Assembly (NCBI GenBank): GCA_965279165.1
Contig: OZ257140.1
Location: 1,798,001-1,862,000, forward strand
DNA length: 64,000 bases
Source: JBAYIE01 sp965279165
GTDB taxonomy: Bacteria; Bacteroidota; Bacteroidia; UKL13-3
Direction: 5' to 3'
Shown here: positions 36,278 to 45,023 of the stretch, one piece after another
Position numbering within the stretch: position 1 is the stretch's first letter
Layout of the letters: each line of letters begins with the position of its first letter
Made by a program: the position numbers and the translations under genes
Notes under the pieces: generated by a model
What the model saw: the letters and a program-made list of their open reading frames with translations, nothing else
Told to the model about the DNA's origin: nothing
The model's database searches: none

Positions 36278-38293
36278 TTAAAACGCCAACAATTCTTGTA
36301 ACTGTTGTTTAAATCGTTCTTTGGGAAGAAAATTTTGCTCGAGTTCGATATTAAATGGAACGGGAGTATCTAAACTTCCGCAGCGCATTACAGGGGCATC
36401 TAAATGGGTAAAGCAATGTTGTGAGATATGCGCTGCAATTTCGGCACCAATACCGCCGGTTAAGGTGTCTTCATGTAAAATAATTGCTTTACCGGTTTTG
36501 CGTACGCTTGTTTCTACCGCTGATTTGTCCCAAGGCAGTAGGGTTCTTAGGTCGATAATATCGGCATCTATATTTTGTTCCAGAACATATTGGGTTGCCC
36601 AATGAACACCTGCTCCATAAGTTATGATACTAACTTCGTTACCTTCTTTTACCAATCGTGCTTTGCCAATTTCTATTTCATAATAATCATCAAACACCTC
36701 TTCTTCTAATTCTACGGAACGGTACAAATGTTTGTGTTCAAAAAATAATACCGGATTAGGGTCGCTGATTGATGCAGCCAACAAACCTTTTGCATCTCCG
36801 GGTGTTGAAGGATAAACAATTTTTAAGCCGGGAACATGAAAAAACCATGCTTCGTTGCTTTGCGAATGAAACGGTCCGGCGCCTACACCAGCACCGGTTG
36901 GCATACGTACCACTACATCGGCGTTTTGTCCCCAACGGTAATATGATTTAGCAAGGTTATTTACAATTTGATTAAATCCAACACTTACAAAATCGGCAAA
37001 TTGCATTTCAACCATTGCTTTCATGCCTTTTACCGATAAACCATAAGCGGCGCCAAGAATGGCACTTTCACACAATGGTGTATTGCGAACTCTTTCTTTG
37101 CCAAACTCGTCCATAAAGCCTTGTGTTATTTTAAACACACCGCCATAATCGGCAATATCCTGTCCCATTAATACCAGGTTTGGATGTTTGCGCATGCTGC
37201 CTCTTAATCCATCGGAAATTGCATCTACCAATCGTTTGCGACTCTTTTTATTGGTTTCGGGAGCGATGGTAACGTGTTGTAAATTTCCTAAAGTTGCGGA
37301 ACTTGCTTGATTCCAAGGAGCATATAAATCGGCTAATTCTGTTTCGGTATCCGGAATAATTTCGGGTTCGGCCAATACTTTTTCAACACTGGCATCGATT
37401 TCTTTTTTAAATTCTGATCGGTATTCAGCAATTAATTCATCGGTTAGAATTTTCTCTTCTTTTAACCAGTTTTCATAATTTAAAATTGGATCTTTTTTAC
37501 CCCATTCTTCAAACAAATTAGCAGGAACATACTTGGTACCCGATGCTTCCTCATGTCCGCGCATCCTAAAGGTAATGCATTCGAGTATCACCGCTCTCGG
37601 ATTGGTTCGCATAGTAGTTGCCAGATTTTTAATTGTATCGTATACTTCTAAAATATTGTTGCCATCTATTTTATAACCTTGTATACCGTAACCAATTGCT
37701 TTGTCGACAAAATTTTTAAATTTAAATTGTTCGTTGCTTGGAGTGGATAATCCATATCCGTTGTTTTCGATTAAAAATATTACGGGTAAATCCCAAACAG
37801 CTGCTGTATTAATGGCTTCATGAAAATCACCCTCACTGGCGCCTCCATCTCCACTAAAAACAACTGCAATTTTTTCTTCCTTTTTCAATTTATTCGCCAG
37901 TGCAATCCCATCGGCAACTCCTAACATTGCTCCCAAATGAGAAATCATTCCTACTATATGGTGTTCATTGGTACCAAAGTGAAAAGAACGTTCGCGTCCT
38001 TTCGAATAACCGTTCATTTTCCCTTGCCATTGCGAAAACAATTTATCAAAAGGCATATCGCGGTTCATCCAAACCCCTAGGTTACGATGCAAGGGAAGGA
38101 TGTATTCGTCTGTATCCAACGCCATGGTAACTCCAACACTAATCGCTTCCTGACCAATTCCTGAAAACCATTTACTAACCTGACCCTGCCGCAACAGAAT
38201 GAGCATTTTTTCTTCTACCATGCGAGGTCGAAGCATGCCTTTGTATAGGTTTAGCAAGATATCGTTGGAATAATATTTTTTATTGAACTGCAT
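36278..38293 (-). CDS. 2-oxoacid dehydrogenase E1, fused alpha-beta
   Basis: A 671-residue fusion of E1 alpha (about 1-340) and E1 beta (about 350-671), the thiamine-diphosphate component of a branched-chain or general 2-oxoacid dehydrogenase complex. The TPP motif runs from SGDGGASEGD (147-156) to IENN (175-178), with the family HRNLGVW and GQEAISVG segments in front; the beta part has TPLCESAILGAAYG and PSTPGDAKGLL. The fused form is common in Bacteroidota. E2 and E3 are not in the window. Substrate (pyruvate, branched-chain, other) is not certain. Confidence 0.92.
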   Translation of the reverse strand: MQFNKKYYSNDILLNLYKGMLRPRMVEEKMLILLRQGQVSKWFSGIGQEAISVGVTMALDTDEYILPLHRNLGVWMNRDMPFDKLFSQWQGKMNGYSKGRERSFHFGTNEHHIVGMISHLGAMLGVADGIALANKLKKEEKIAVVFSGDGGASEGDFHEAINTAAVWDLPVIFLIENNGYGLSTPSNEQFKFKNFVDKAIGYGIQGYKIDGNNILEVYDTIKNLATTMRTNPRAVILECITFRMRGHEEASGTKYVPANLFEEWGKKDPILNYENWLKEEKILTDELIAEYRSEFKKEIDASVEKVLAEPEIIPDTETELADLYAPWNQASSATLGNLQHVTIAPETNKKSRKRLVDAISDGLRGSMRKHPNLVLMGQDIADYGGVFKITQGFMDEFGKERVRNTPLCESAILGAAYGLSVKGMKAMVEMQFADFVSVGFNQIVNNLAKSYYRWGQNADVVVRMPTGAGVGAGPFHSQSNEAWFFHVPGLKIVYPSTPGDAKGLLAASISDPNPVLFFEHKHLYRSVELEEEVFDDYYEIEIGKARLVKEGNEVSIITYGAGVHWATQYVLEQNIDADIIDLRTLLPWDKSAVETSVRKTGKAIILHEDTLTGGIGAEIAAHISQHCFTHLDAPVMRCGSLDTPVPFNIELEQNFLPKERFKQQLQELLAF

Positions 38294-38525
38294 GCCAAAA
38301 GGATTAAAGGTTGCAATTTAAGGGCAATGCCCCAAAGAAAAAACGGAATTGCTGAAATGTATGAAAGACGAAGCTTTTCGAATGTTTCCATGAATTGATA
38401 AAAAGCTGAAGAAAGATAACTAGTATCTGCCGTAACTAAAATACCAATAACTTTAAATGGCTTTCACACCATTTCATCAATAGAGAAATTGGTATAATAG
38501 CTGCTATGCATTAGTTATAAAAAAA

Positions 38526-38543
38526 GACCTGCATTTGCAGGTC
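38526..38543 (-). terminator. Intrinsic terminator of the PPIase gene
   Basis: GACCTGCATTTGCAGGTC is a perfect 7-bp stem with a 4-nt loop, with A7 on one side and CTTTT on the other; on the minus strand it is followed by a T-run (TTTTTTT), 29 nt after the PPIase stop at 38572. It can also work in the other direction. Confidence 0.75.
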
Positions 38544-38571
38544 CTTTTAGCTATTAATATGAACGTATAAA

Positions 38572-40722
38572 TTACTTCTTTGCCTTTTTGGTTGGCTTGG
38601 TAGTTTTGGCCGGAGCTTTGGAATTTGGCTCCCCATCACCATCAAAAGTACTTTCTAATTCCGGGTACTTACTTGGCTTACTTTCCGGCATACGAATAGA
38701 GCCATCGTCGTTACGGAATAATATTTTTAAGGTAGCATCATTTACTGTTACGGGATACTTGGCACGCAATTCTTTTATCCATTCTTTCTCTAAATAAATT
38801 TGGTAATCGGAGGTAATAGCACCTTTTGCTTCTTTGGTAGTTTTAGCTTCAGGACCAACAATACCATGTACGATATTAAATTTGTGGTTACCGTTTTCAT
38901 CTGTAATATCCACTACACCACTTTTATCCCATAATTTGTCGTATTCGGCATTTTCTCCTTTTTCAGCTTTAACTTCCACAAAGGTAACCGAGCCTTCTAT
39001 TTTCTTATTCAGCTTGGCTTTCAAGTCGTCTTTGGTTTTACCGGCAGCAGCCATTTTCATTGCTTCCTTTTTTGTTTTGTCGTCGATACAAGTTACCCGG
39101 GTAAACGAAACACGTTCTTTCCACATGTATTTGGTTTTGTTGGCATCATGAAATTTTTCGATTCCGGCCGTATCGTTTACCGCTTTGGTCCAAACCATTT
39201 TGTCGGTTAAATCGAACAATAATATACCATCGTGGTATTCTTGCATTAGGTTTCTGAAATCTTCGTATTTGGTGTCTAGGATACTTTCTTCATACTCCAA
39301 AGCCTTTTCGTCGCTATACTTTTTTAGCAACGAATTGACTGCCATGGCAACCGAACCGCCTTTACGCGGTTCTTGCATAACGCGCAGGTAGCCAACAAAT
39401 TCTTTTGCACTGTATTTTTTATTGCTAATAGACATAACCGGCTTATCGCTGAATTTAGATTCGTCGGCAACCCATGTACCGGCAAGAAAGGTAGTATCAA
39501 TTTTTGCCACCATTGCTTTGATGTTTTCAGGATATTCGGTGTATTTGTTTTCTTTTTTAATACGCTGGGCTACTACTATTTTACTGCTCTCCGAACGACT
39601 ATCTCTTGCAATTTTCGACTTAATCATTTCCTCCACTTCTTTTTGTGGCGGTATTCCTTTGAGGTCAACTACTTTTAATATATGCCAGCCAAAATCTGAT
39701 TTAAACGGTTTGCTGATATCGCCAATAATTGTAGAGAATGCAACATCTTTAAAAATATCTGGGTAGCTGCTTAAACTACCAACAGTAATTACTCCTCCGT
39801 TTTGGGCACTGCTTTGGTCTTGCGAATATTGTTTCACCATCGATTCAAACGATTCGCCTTGGGTAAGTTTTTGATAAACACTATCGATTTTTAATTTAGC
39901 TTCTGCAACAGTTTCCGCACTGGCACTTTGCCCGGTTTGAATCATGATATGTCCACAGCTGGCCTCACCTCTTGCAGCTCTGCGATCGGTTACTTTAACC
40001 AAATGGTATCCATAACGTGTACGAAATGGCATAGATACTTGTCCTTTTTGGGTATTGTAGGCTTGTGTTTCAAAAGAATAAATCATGTAAAAAGAAGTAA
40101 ACCAACCAAGGTTTCCATAGTTTCTTTTCACCGAAGGGTCTTCAGAATTTTGTAACGCTACACTATCAAAACTCTCACCTTTGAGTAATCTTTTGCGTAA
40201 TTCAAGAATTTTATTGTAGGCTTCGAGGGTATCCTTAGGAGAAGCACTTTCGGAACAGTTAATCAAAATATGGCTTGCTTTAATTTCTTCCAGCATTCTT
40301 TTATATGCTTCTGTAATCAAACCCGCTGTAACGTTTTTATCTGTTAGGTATGGATTGGCTAATTGTTTACGATAGCCGGCAAGCTCACTTTTATAGGCAG
40401 CCGAAGTGTCTAATTGAAGCATGGTTGCTTCCTTCACTTTCATTTTAAAATTCTGGTATAGTTCCAAGTATTCTGCTACTTCCTGGTCGGATGGTACCGC
40501 TTTGTCTTTTCTGTTTTTAGATAATAAACGCTCAAACTCATTGCGGTAAACAGTATCAGAGCCATAGGTAAAAACCCAGGGATTGTTTTTGGGAACCGAA
40601 GTGGTTGTTGTTACCGGTTTTGTTTCTATTGGCTTGGTTACCGTTACCGGCTTTTTTATTGCCTGGGCAAACAGGCCTATCCAGATTAAATTAAGTGTTA
40701 AAAACAATACAGTTTTTTTCAT
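38572..40722 (-). CDS. Periplasmic parvulin-type peptidyl-prolyl isomerase (SurA/PpiC-like)
   Basis: A 716-residue exported foldase. The start at 40722 (MKKTVLFLTLNLIWIGLFAQ) opens a signal peptide; an in-frame ATG four codons earlier is an alternative. A helical N-terminal chaperone-like region (about 40-140) precedes two parvulin domains: the first with IKASHILINCSE ... FDSVALQNSEDPS, the second with CGHIMIQTGQ ... FESMVKQYSQDQSS. The rest, about 350-700, is charged and helical and ends in a K/P-rich tail (APAKTTKPTKKAKK). Function: folding of outer-membrane proteins, by family. A TATTTTTG box lies at 40756-40763 (minus). Confidence 0.9.
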   Translation of the reverse strand: MKKTVLFLTLNLIWIGLFAQAIKKPVTVTKPIETKPVTTTTSVPKNNPWVFTYGSDTVYRNEFERLLSKNRKDKAVPSDQEVAEYLELYQNFKMKVKEATMLQLDTSAAYKSELAGYRKQLANPYLTDKNVTAGLITEAYKRMLEEIKASHILINCSESASPKDTLEAYNKILELRKRLLKGESFDSVALQNSEDPSVKRNYGNLGWFTSFYMIYSFETQAYNTQKGQVSMPFRTRYGYHLVKVTDRRAARGEASCGHIMIQTGQSASAETVAEAKLKIDSVYQKLTQGESFESMVKQYSQDQSSAQNGGVITVGSLSSYPDIFKDVAFSTIIGDISKPFKSDFGWHILKVVDLKGIPPQKEVEEMIKSKIARDSRSESSKIVVAQRIKKENKYTEYPENIKAMVAKIDTTFLAGTWVADESKFSDKPVMSISNKKYSAKEFVGYLRVMQEPRKGGSVAMAVNSLLKKYSDEKALEYEESILDTKYEDFRNLMQEYHDGILLFDLTDKMVWTKAVNDTAGIEKFHDANKTKYMWKERVSFTRVTCIDDKTKKEAMKMAAAGKTKDDLKAKLNKKIEGSVTFVEVKAEKGENAEYDKLWDKSGVVDITDENGNHKFNIVHGIVGPEAKTTKEAKGAITSDYQIYLEKEWIKELRAKYPVTVNDATLKILFRNDDGSIRMPESKPSKYPELESTFDGDGEPNSKAPAKTTKPTKKAKK

Positions 40723-40899
40723 TTTTCTTATCATTTTGGTTTTCTTGAAGGATTGCAAAAATATATATTTAACCAAGATTATCTAATGTTAATAGGGCTT
40801 CTGTGTAACATAGATATTGGTTAGTAGAGGAAAACAAGGTTCGCAATGGCAGAAACAGCTAATAATTAGATGTTTAAAGGCATTTGATGGTATCTTTTT

Positions 40900-42051
40900 T
40901 TACTTTTTTATTGCAATCAATATGGCATCTCGTAATCCTTGAATATTAATTTTCTTTTCTGCCGAAATAAAAACCACCGGATTATGTTCTTTTGCCATCC
41001 ACGATTTTTGCAGCATTTCAAGTGTTTGTGGCTCCTGTCCCTCTTCGATAAAATCGTCGGTTTCTTTTGGGTTTTCCCACAAATCCATTTTGTTGAAAAC
41101 AAGGATATGAGGCTTTTTATTGGCATGGATTTCTGCCAATGTTTGTTTTACTACTTCAATTTGATCTTCAAAATTAGGATGCGAAATATCTACCACATGG
41201 ATGAGTAAATCGGCTTCAGTAATTTCATCGAGTGTTGATTTGAAGCATTCGATTAACTGATGTGGTAGTTTTCTGATAAAACCAACAGTGTCGGTTAGTA
41301 AGAAGGGTGTTTCATCCCAAACAATTTTACGAACGGTGGAATCCAGTGTTGCAAATAATTTGTTCTCGGCAAGCACATCTGATTTTGCCAACAAATTTAA
41401 AATGGTTGATTTCCCTACGTTGGTATATCCAACCAGGGCGACTCTTTTCTTGTCGCCTCGGCTTTGCCTGCGTGTTATGCTTTGCTTATCGATTACTTTT
41501 AAACGCTCTTTTAATTTGGTAATCTGGTTACGCAATAACCTTCTATCGGTTTCTATTTCAGTTTCACCCGGACCTTTCATCCCAATTCCTCCCTGGTGTT
41601 TGGATAAGTGGGTCCACATACGGGTTAAACGCGGTAATAGATATTGTGCCTGCGCCAGCTCAACCTGGTATTTGGCTTGTGCAGTTCGGGCACGTAAGGC
41701 AAAAATGTCTAATATCAGGTTGCTGCGGTCTAAAATTTTACACTTTAAGGTTTGCTCCAGGTTTCGGATTTGAGAAGGCGATAGTTCGTCGTCAAAAATC
41801 ACCATATCGGTTTCGTTTTCTTTTACAAATTCTGCAATCTCCAGTAGTTTGCCTTCGCCTACAAATGTTCGTGGGTTGGGATGGGTTAACCGCTGAATAT
41901 AACGTTTTACAACCCGCGCACCGGCAGTATGAGCCAGAAAAGCAAGTTCTTCTAGGTATTCTTCAACCTGTTCGGGCTTTTGATTTTGTACAAGTACTGC
42001 AATTAAAACAGCCTTTTCCTGTTTTTTTGCAGTCGAAAATAGTTTTGACAT
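40900..42051 (-). CDS. hflX: Ribosome-associated GTPase HflX
   Basis: A 383-residue GTPase that binds the 50S subunit and splits stalled or stressed ribosomes. The start at 42051 (MSKLFSTAKKQ) is chosen over the longer frame. The HflX N-terminal domain has TFVGEGKLLE (62-71) and VIFDDELSPSQIRNLE; GTPase motifs are G1 GYTNVGKST (208-216), G3 DTVGFIRKLP and G4 NKMD. MKGPGETEIETDRR is the family linker signature. Complete length. It is divergent from the acyl-CoA dehydrogenase at 42172. Confidence 0.95.
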   Translation of the reverse strand: MSKLFSTAKKQEKAVLIAVLVQNQKPEQVEEYLEELAFLAHTAGARVVKRYIQRLTHPNPRTFVGEGKLLEIAEFVKENETDMVIFDDELSPSQIRNLEQTLKCKILDRSNLILDIFALRARTAQAKYQVELAQAQYLLPRLTRMWTHLSKHQGGIGMKGPGETEIETDRRLLRNQITKLKERLKVIDKQSITRRQSRGDKKRVALVGYTNVGKSTILNLLAKSDVLAENKLFATLDSTVRKIVWDETPFLLTDTVGFIRKLPHQLIECFKSTLDEITEADLLIHVVDISHPNFEDQIEVVKQTLAEIHANKKPHILVFNKMDLWENPKETDDFIEEGQEPQTLEMLQKSWMAKEHNPVVFISAEKKINIQGLRDAILIAIKK

Positions 42052-42141
42052 CTGATACAAATTAAGGCTATCCGGAAGGCTTATCAAACCTGAAAAAGCA
42101 GATATTCCAAAAATCATATTGTAATTGGGATAAGGGAAATG

Positions 42142-42149
42142 TATTTTCG
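42142..42149 (+). promoter_or_regulatory. Candidate -7 box of the acyl-CoA dehydrogenase gene
   Basis: TATTTTCG is one base from TAnnTTTG, 22 nt before the ATG at 42172; TTG lies 14 nt upstream. Weak evidence. Confidence 0.3.
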
Positions 42150-42171
42150 CCACCACTAATTACATATTACC

Positions 42172-43311
42172 ATGAATTTTGAACTTACCGAGGAACATCT
42201 TTCCGTACAAAAGGCAGCCCGCGATTTCGCACAAACCGAATTATTGCCGGGTGTTATAGAACGCGACGAATTGCAGAAATTTCCAATGGAGCAAGTGAAA
42301 AAGCTTGGGGAACTTGGCTTTCTTGGAATGATGGTTGATCCAAAATACGGTGGGTCGGGTATGGATACCGTATCTTATGTATTGGCAATGGAAGAATTAT
42401 CCAAGGTGGATGCATCCACTTCGGTTGTGGTTTCGGTAAATAATTCGCTGGTTTGTTGGGGATTAGAAAATTTTGCCAACGAAGAGCAAAAGCAAAAATA
42501 CCTGATTCCAATGGCATCCGGTAAGTGTTGGGGTGCCTTTTTACTAAGTGAACCGGAGGCAGGTAGCGACGCAACTTCGCAACGTACAACAGCAACTGAT
42601 GCCGGAGATCATTATATTTTAAACGGTACAAAAAACTGGATTACCAACGGAAATACGGCAACTTATTACCTTGTTATTGCGCAAACTTATCCTGAAAAAG
42701 GACATAAAGGTATCAATGCTTTTATTGTAGAAAAAGACTCTCCGGGAGTTACAGTCGGACAAAAAGAAAATAAATTAGGAATACGTGGTAGCGATACCCA
42801 TTCTATCATGTTTCAAGATGTAAAAGTGCCTAAAGCAAATCGCATCGGGGAAGATGGTTTCGGATTTAAGTTTGCCATGAAAACCTTAACCGGTGGTCGT
42901 ATTGGTATAGCATCACAAGCTTTAGGTATTGCAAGTGGAGCATACGAATTGGCTTTAAAATATTCGAAGGAACGCAAGGCATTTGGCAAAGAAATAATGC
43001 ATCACCAGGCCATTCAATTTAAGTTGGCTGATATGGCAACCGAAATTGAAGCTGCCCGTTTGTTGTGTTTAAAAGCCGCCTGGCTTAAAGACCAACATCT
43101 CGATTATGGTATGGCAAGTTCGATGGCTAAAGTATTTTCGTCGGAAGTTGCTATGCGCACTACCATTGAAGCGGTACAAATACACGGTGGTTACGGTTTT
43201 GTTAAGGAGTTCCATGTTGAGCGTTTGATGCGTGATGCAAAAATTACGCAGATTTATGAAGGTACTTCCGAAGTACAACGAATTGTAATCTCCAGAGAAA
43301 TTCTGCGATAA
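42172..43311 (+). CDS. Acyl-CoA dehydrogenase
   Basis: A 379-residue flavoenzyme catalysing alpha,beta-dehydrogenation of acyl-CoA in fatty-acid or amino-acid breakdown. The family signatures are GAFLLSEPEAGSDA near residue 122 and QIYEGTSEVQR at the end, with catalytic E363. Length and layout (helical front, beta barrel with WITNG, helical end with FGKEIMHHQAIQFKLADMA) match short/medium-chain members. Substrate chain length cannot be told. Stands alone: the next gene is 188 bp on. Confidence 0.95.
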   Translation: MNFELTEEHLSVQKAARDFAQTELLPGVIERDELQKFPMEQVKKLGELGFLGMMVDPKYGGSGMDTVSYVLAMEELSKVDASTSVVVSVNNSLVCWGLENFANEEQKQKYLIPMASGKCWGAFLLSEPEAGSDATSQRTTATDAGDHYILNGTKNWITNGNTATYYLVIAQTYPEKGHKGINAFIVEKDSPGVTVGQKENKLGIRGSDTHSIMFQDVKVPKANRIGEDGFGFKFAMKTLTGGRIGIASQALGIASGAYELALKYSKERKAFGKEIMHHQAIQFKLADMATEIEAARLLCLKAAWLKDQHLDYGMASSMAKVFSSEVAMRTTIEAVQIHGGYGFVKEFHVERLMRDAKITQIYEGTSEVQRIVISREILR

Positions 43312-43499
43312 CATTTTCCGGTTTTGATTCGTGTAAGGATAGAAATGGCAAGGGTTACAGCTCCTTGGATGTTTCACCTTTTATAGTATAACAACGGTTA
43401 AACTGTGGTAAATTTACACATATCCATAAATTCAAATCAGATTCCAATAGCTGTATTTGCTTAATTGACGGCAATTTATTATCATTACCATTTCAAGCT

Positions 43500-45023
43500 A
43501 TGGCAATTGTAAACTCATTAATGACGTGGTACCTCAAAAAGCGCATCAGCGATATCGAGCGCTTTATGAAAAATCCACATGAGGTTCAAAATGAGTTGCT
43601 GATGCAAAACATCATTTATGCACGCGATACCGAATGGGGACGCAAGTATGGATTTAAATCGATTGCGAATGCAACCGATTTTAAGAACCGGGTTCCTGTG
43701 GGCAATTACGAATCTCATTTTCCGTATATAAACCGCATGATGTATGGCGAGCAGAATATTCTGTGGCCAAGTGAAGTAAGGTGGTTTGCCAAATCCTCCG
43801 GAACCACCAATGCAAAAAGTAAATTTATTCCTGTTACATACGAAAGTTTAGATGATTGTCACTTTCAAGGTGGGAAGGATGCTTTAATGTTGTATTGCAA
43901 TAACCGTCCGGATACCCGATTATTTGATGGAAAAGGCCTGGTAGTTGGCGGAAGCCACCAATTGAACAAATTCGATAGCGAATCTTATTATGGCGATTTG
44001 TCGGCCGTAATGATGCAGAATCTTCCTTTTTGGGCTCATTTTTTCCGCACACCTGATTTAAGTATTGCCATTATGGACAATTGGGATGAGAAGTTGGAGA
44101 AAATGGCCAGGGCAACAGTAAACGATGATGTAACCAATATTTCGGGTGTGCCAACATGGACACTGATGTTGATTCAGAAATTATTTGAAATTACCGGAAA
44201 GAATAACCTGGGTGATATTTGGCCGAATCTTGAGTTATATATTCATGGTGGGGTAAGTTTTGTGCCTTATAAAGAACGTTTTCAAAAACTGATTCGATCA
44301 TCAGGCACGCATTACCTCGAAACCTATAATGCTTCCGAAGGATTTATCGGTATTCAAGACAGGCTCGACTCAGGTGATATGTTGCTCATGCTGGATTATG
44401 GCATTTATTATGAGTTTATGCCTCTTTCCGAATATGGAAAAGAGTTTCCTAAAACCCTTACCCTTGATCAGGTTAAGACAAACGAAACATACGCTATATT
44501 GATAAGTACCAACAGCGGATTATGGCGTTATATCATTGGTGATACAGTAAAGTTTACCGAAACCAACCCATATCGTTTTAGAATAACAGGCAGAACCAAA
44601 CATTTTATCAATGCATTTGGAGAAGAATTGGTAATCGAAAATGCAGATTATGCCATTGAAAAAGCATGTAAAGTGCACCATGCCCATATTGCTGAATATA
44701 CAGCAGCTCCGGTTTACCACAGCGAAAACAATATAGGGTCGCACGAATGGCTAATCGAATTTGATAAGGAACCCGAATCGCTTGAAGCATTTATACTTGA
44801 ATTAGATAATAACCTGAAAGCTTCTAATTCGGACTACGAAGCCAAGCGCTATAAAAATATGGCTTTAACCATGCCCATTGTTCGTAGGATGCCACCCGGT
44901 ACATTTAACCAATGGCTAAAAAAATCAGGTAAACTTGGAGGACAACATAAAGTTCCACGCCTGCATAACGACCGCAAATACGTGGAAGAGATTTTACAAC
45001 TCACTGCAGTTTCAAGTGTATGA
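43500..45023 (+). CDS. GH3-family acyl-adenylating-like protein
   Basis: A 507-residue protein of the GH3 family (ANL-like fold; plant members join amino acids to jasmonate or auxin). The ATP-binding stretch is KSSGTTNAKSKFIP (about 98-111), then YNASEGFIG and LWRYIIGDTVKF, and RITGRTKHFINAFGEELVIENAD near the C-terminal hinge. Bacterial substrates in this group are not established. The gene overlaps the next, the TPR/OmpA protein, by 4 bp (ATGA), which suggests co-expression. Confidence 0.88.
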   Translation: MAIVNSLMTWYLKKRISDIERFMKNPHEVQNELLMQNIIYARDTEWGRKYGFKSIANATDFKNRVPVGNYESHFPYINRMMYGEQNILWPSEVRWFAKSSGTTNAKSKFIPVTYESLDDCHFQGGKDALMLYCNNRPDTRLFDGKGLVVGGSHQLNKFDSESYYGDLSAVMMQNLPFWAHFFRTPDLSIAIMDNWDEKLEKMARATVNDDVTNISGVPTWTLMLIQKLFEITGKNNLGDIWPNLELYIHGGVSFVPYKERFQKLIRSSGTHYLETYNASEGFIGIQDRLDSGDMLLMLDYGIYYEFMPLSEYGKEFPKTLTLDQVKTNETYAILISTNSGLWRYIIGDTVKFTETNPYRFRITGRTKHFINAFGEELVIENADYAIEKACKVHHAHIAEYTAAPVYHSENNIGSHEWLIEFDKEPESLEAFILELDNNLKASNSDYEAKRYKNMALTMPIVRRMPPGTFNQWLKKSGKLGGQHKVPRLHNDRKYVEEILQLTAVSSV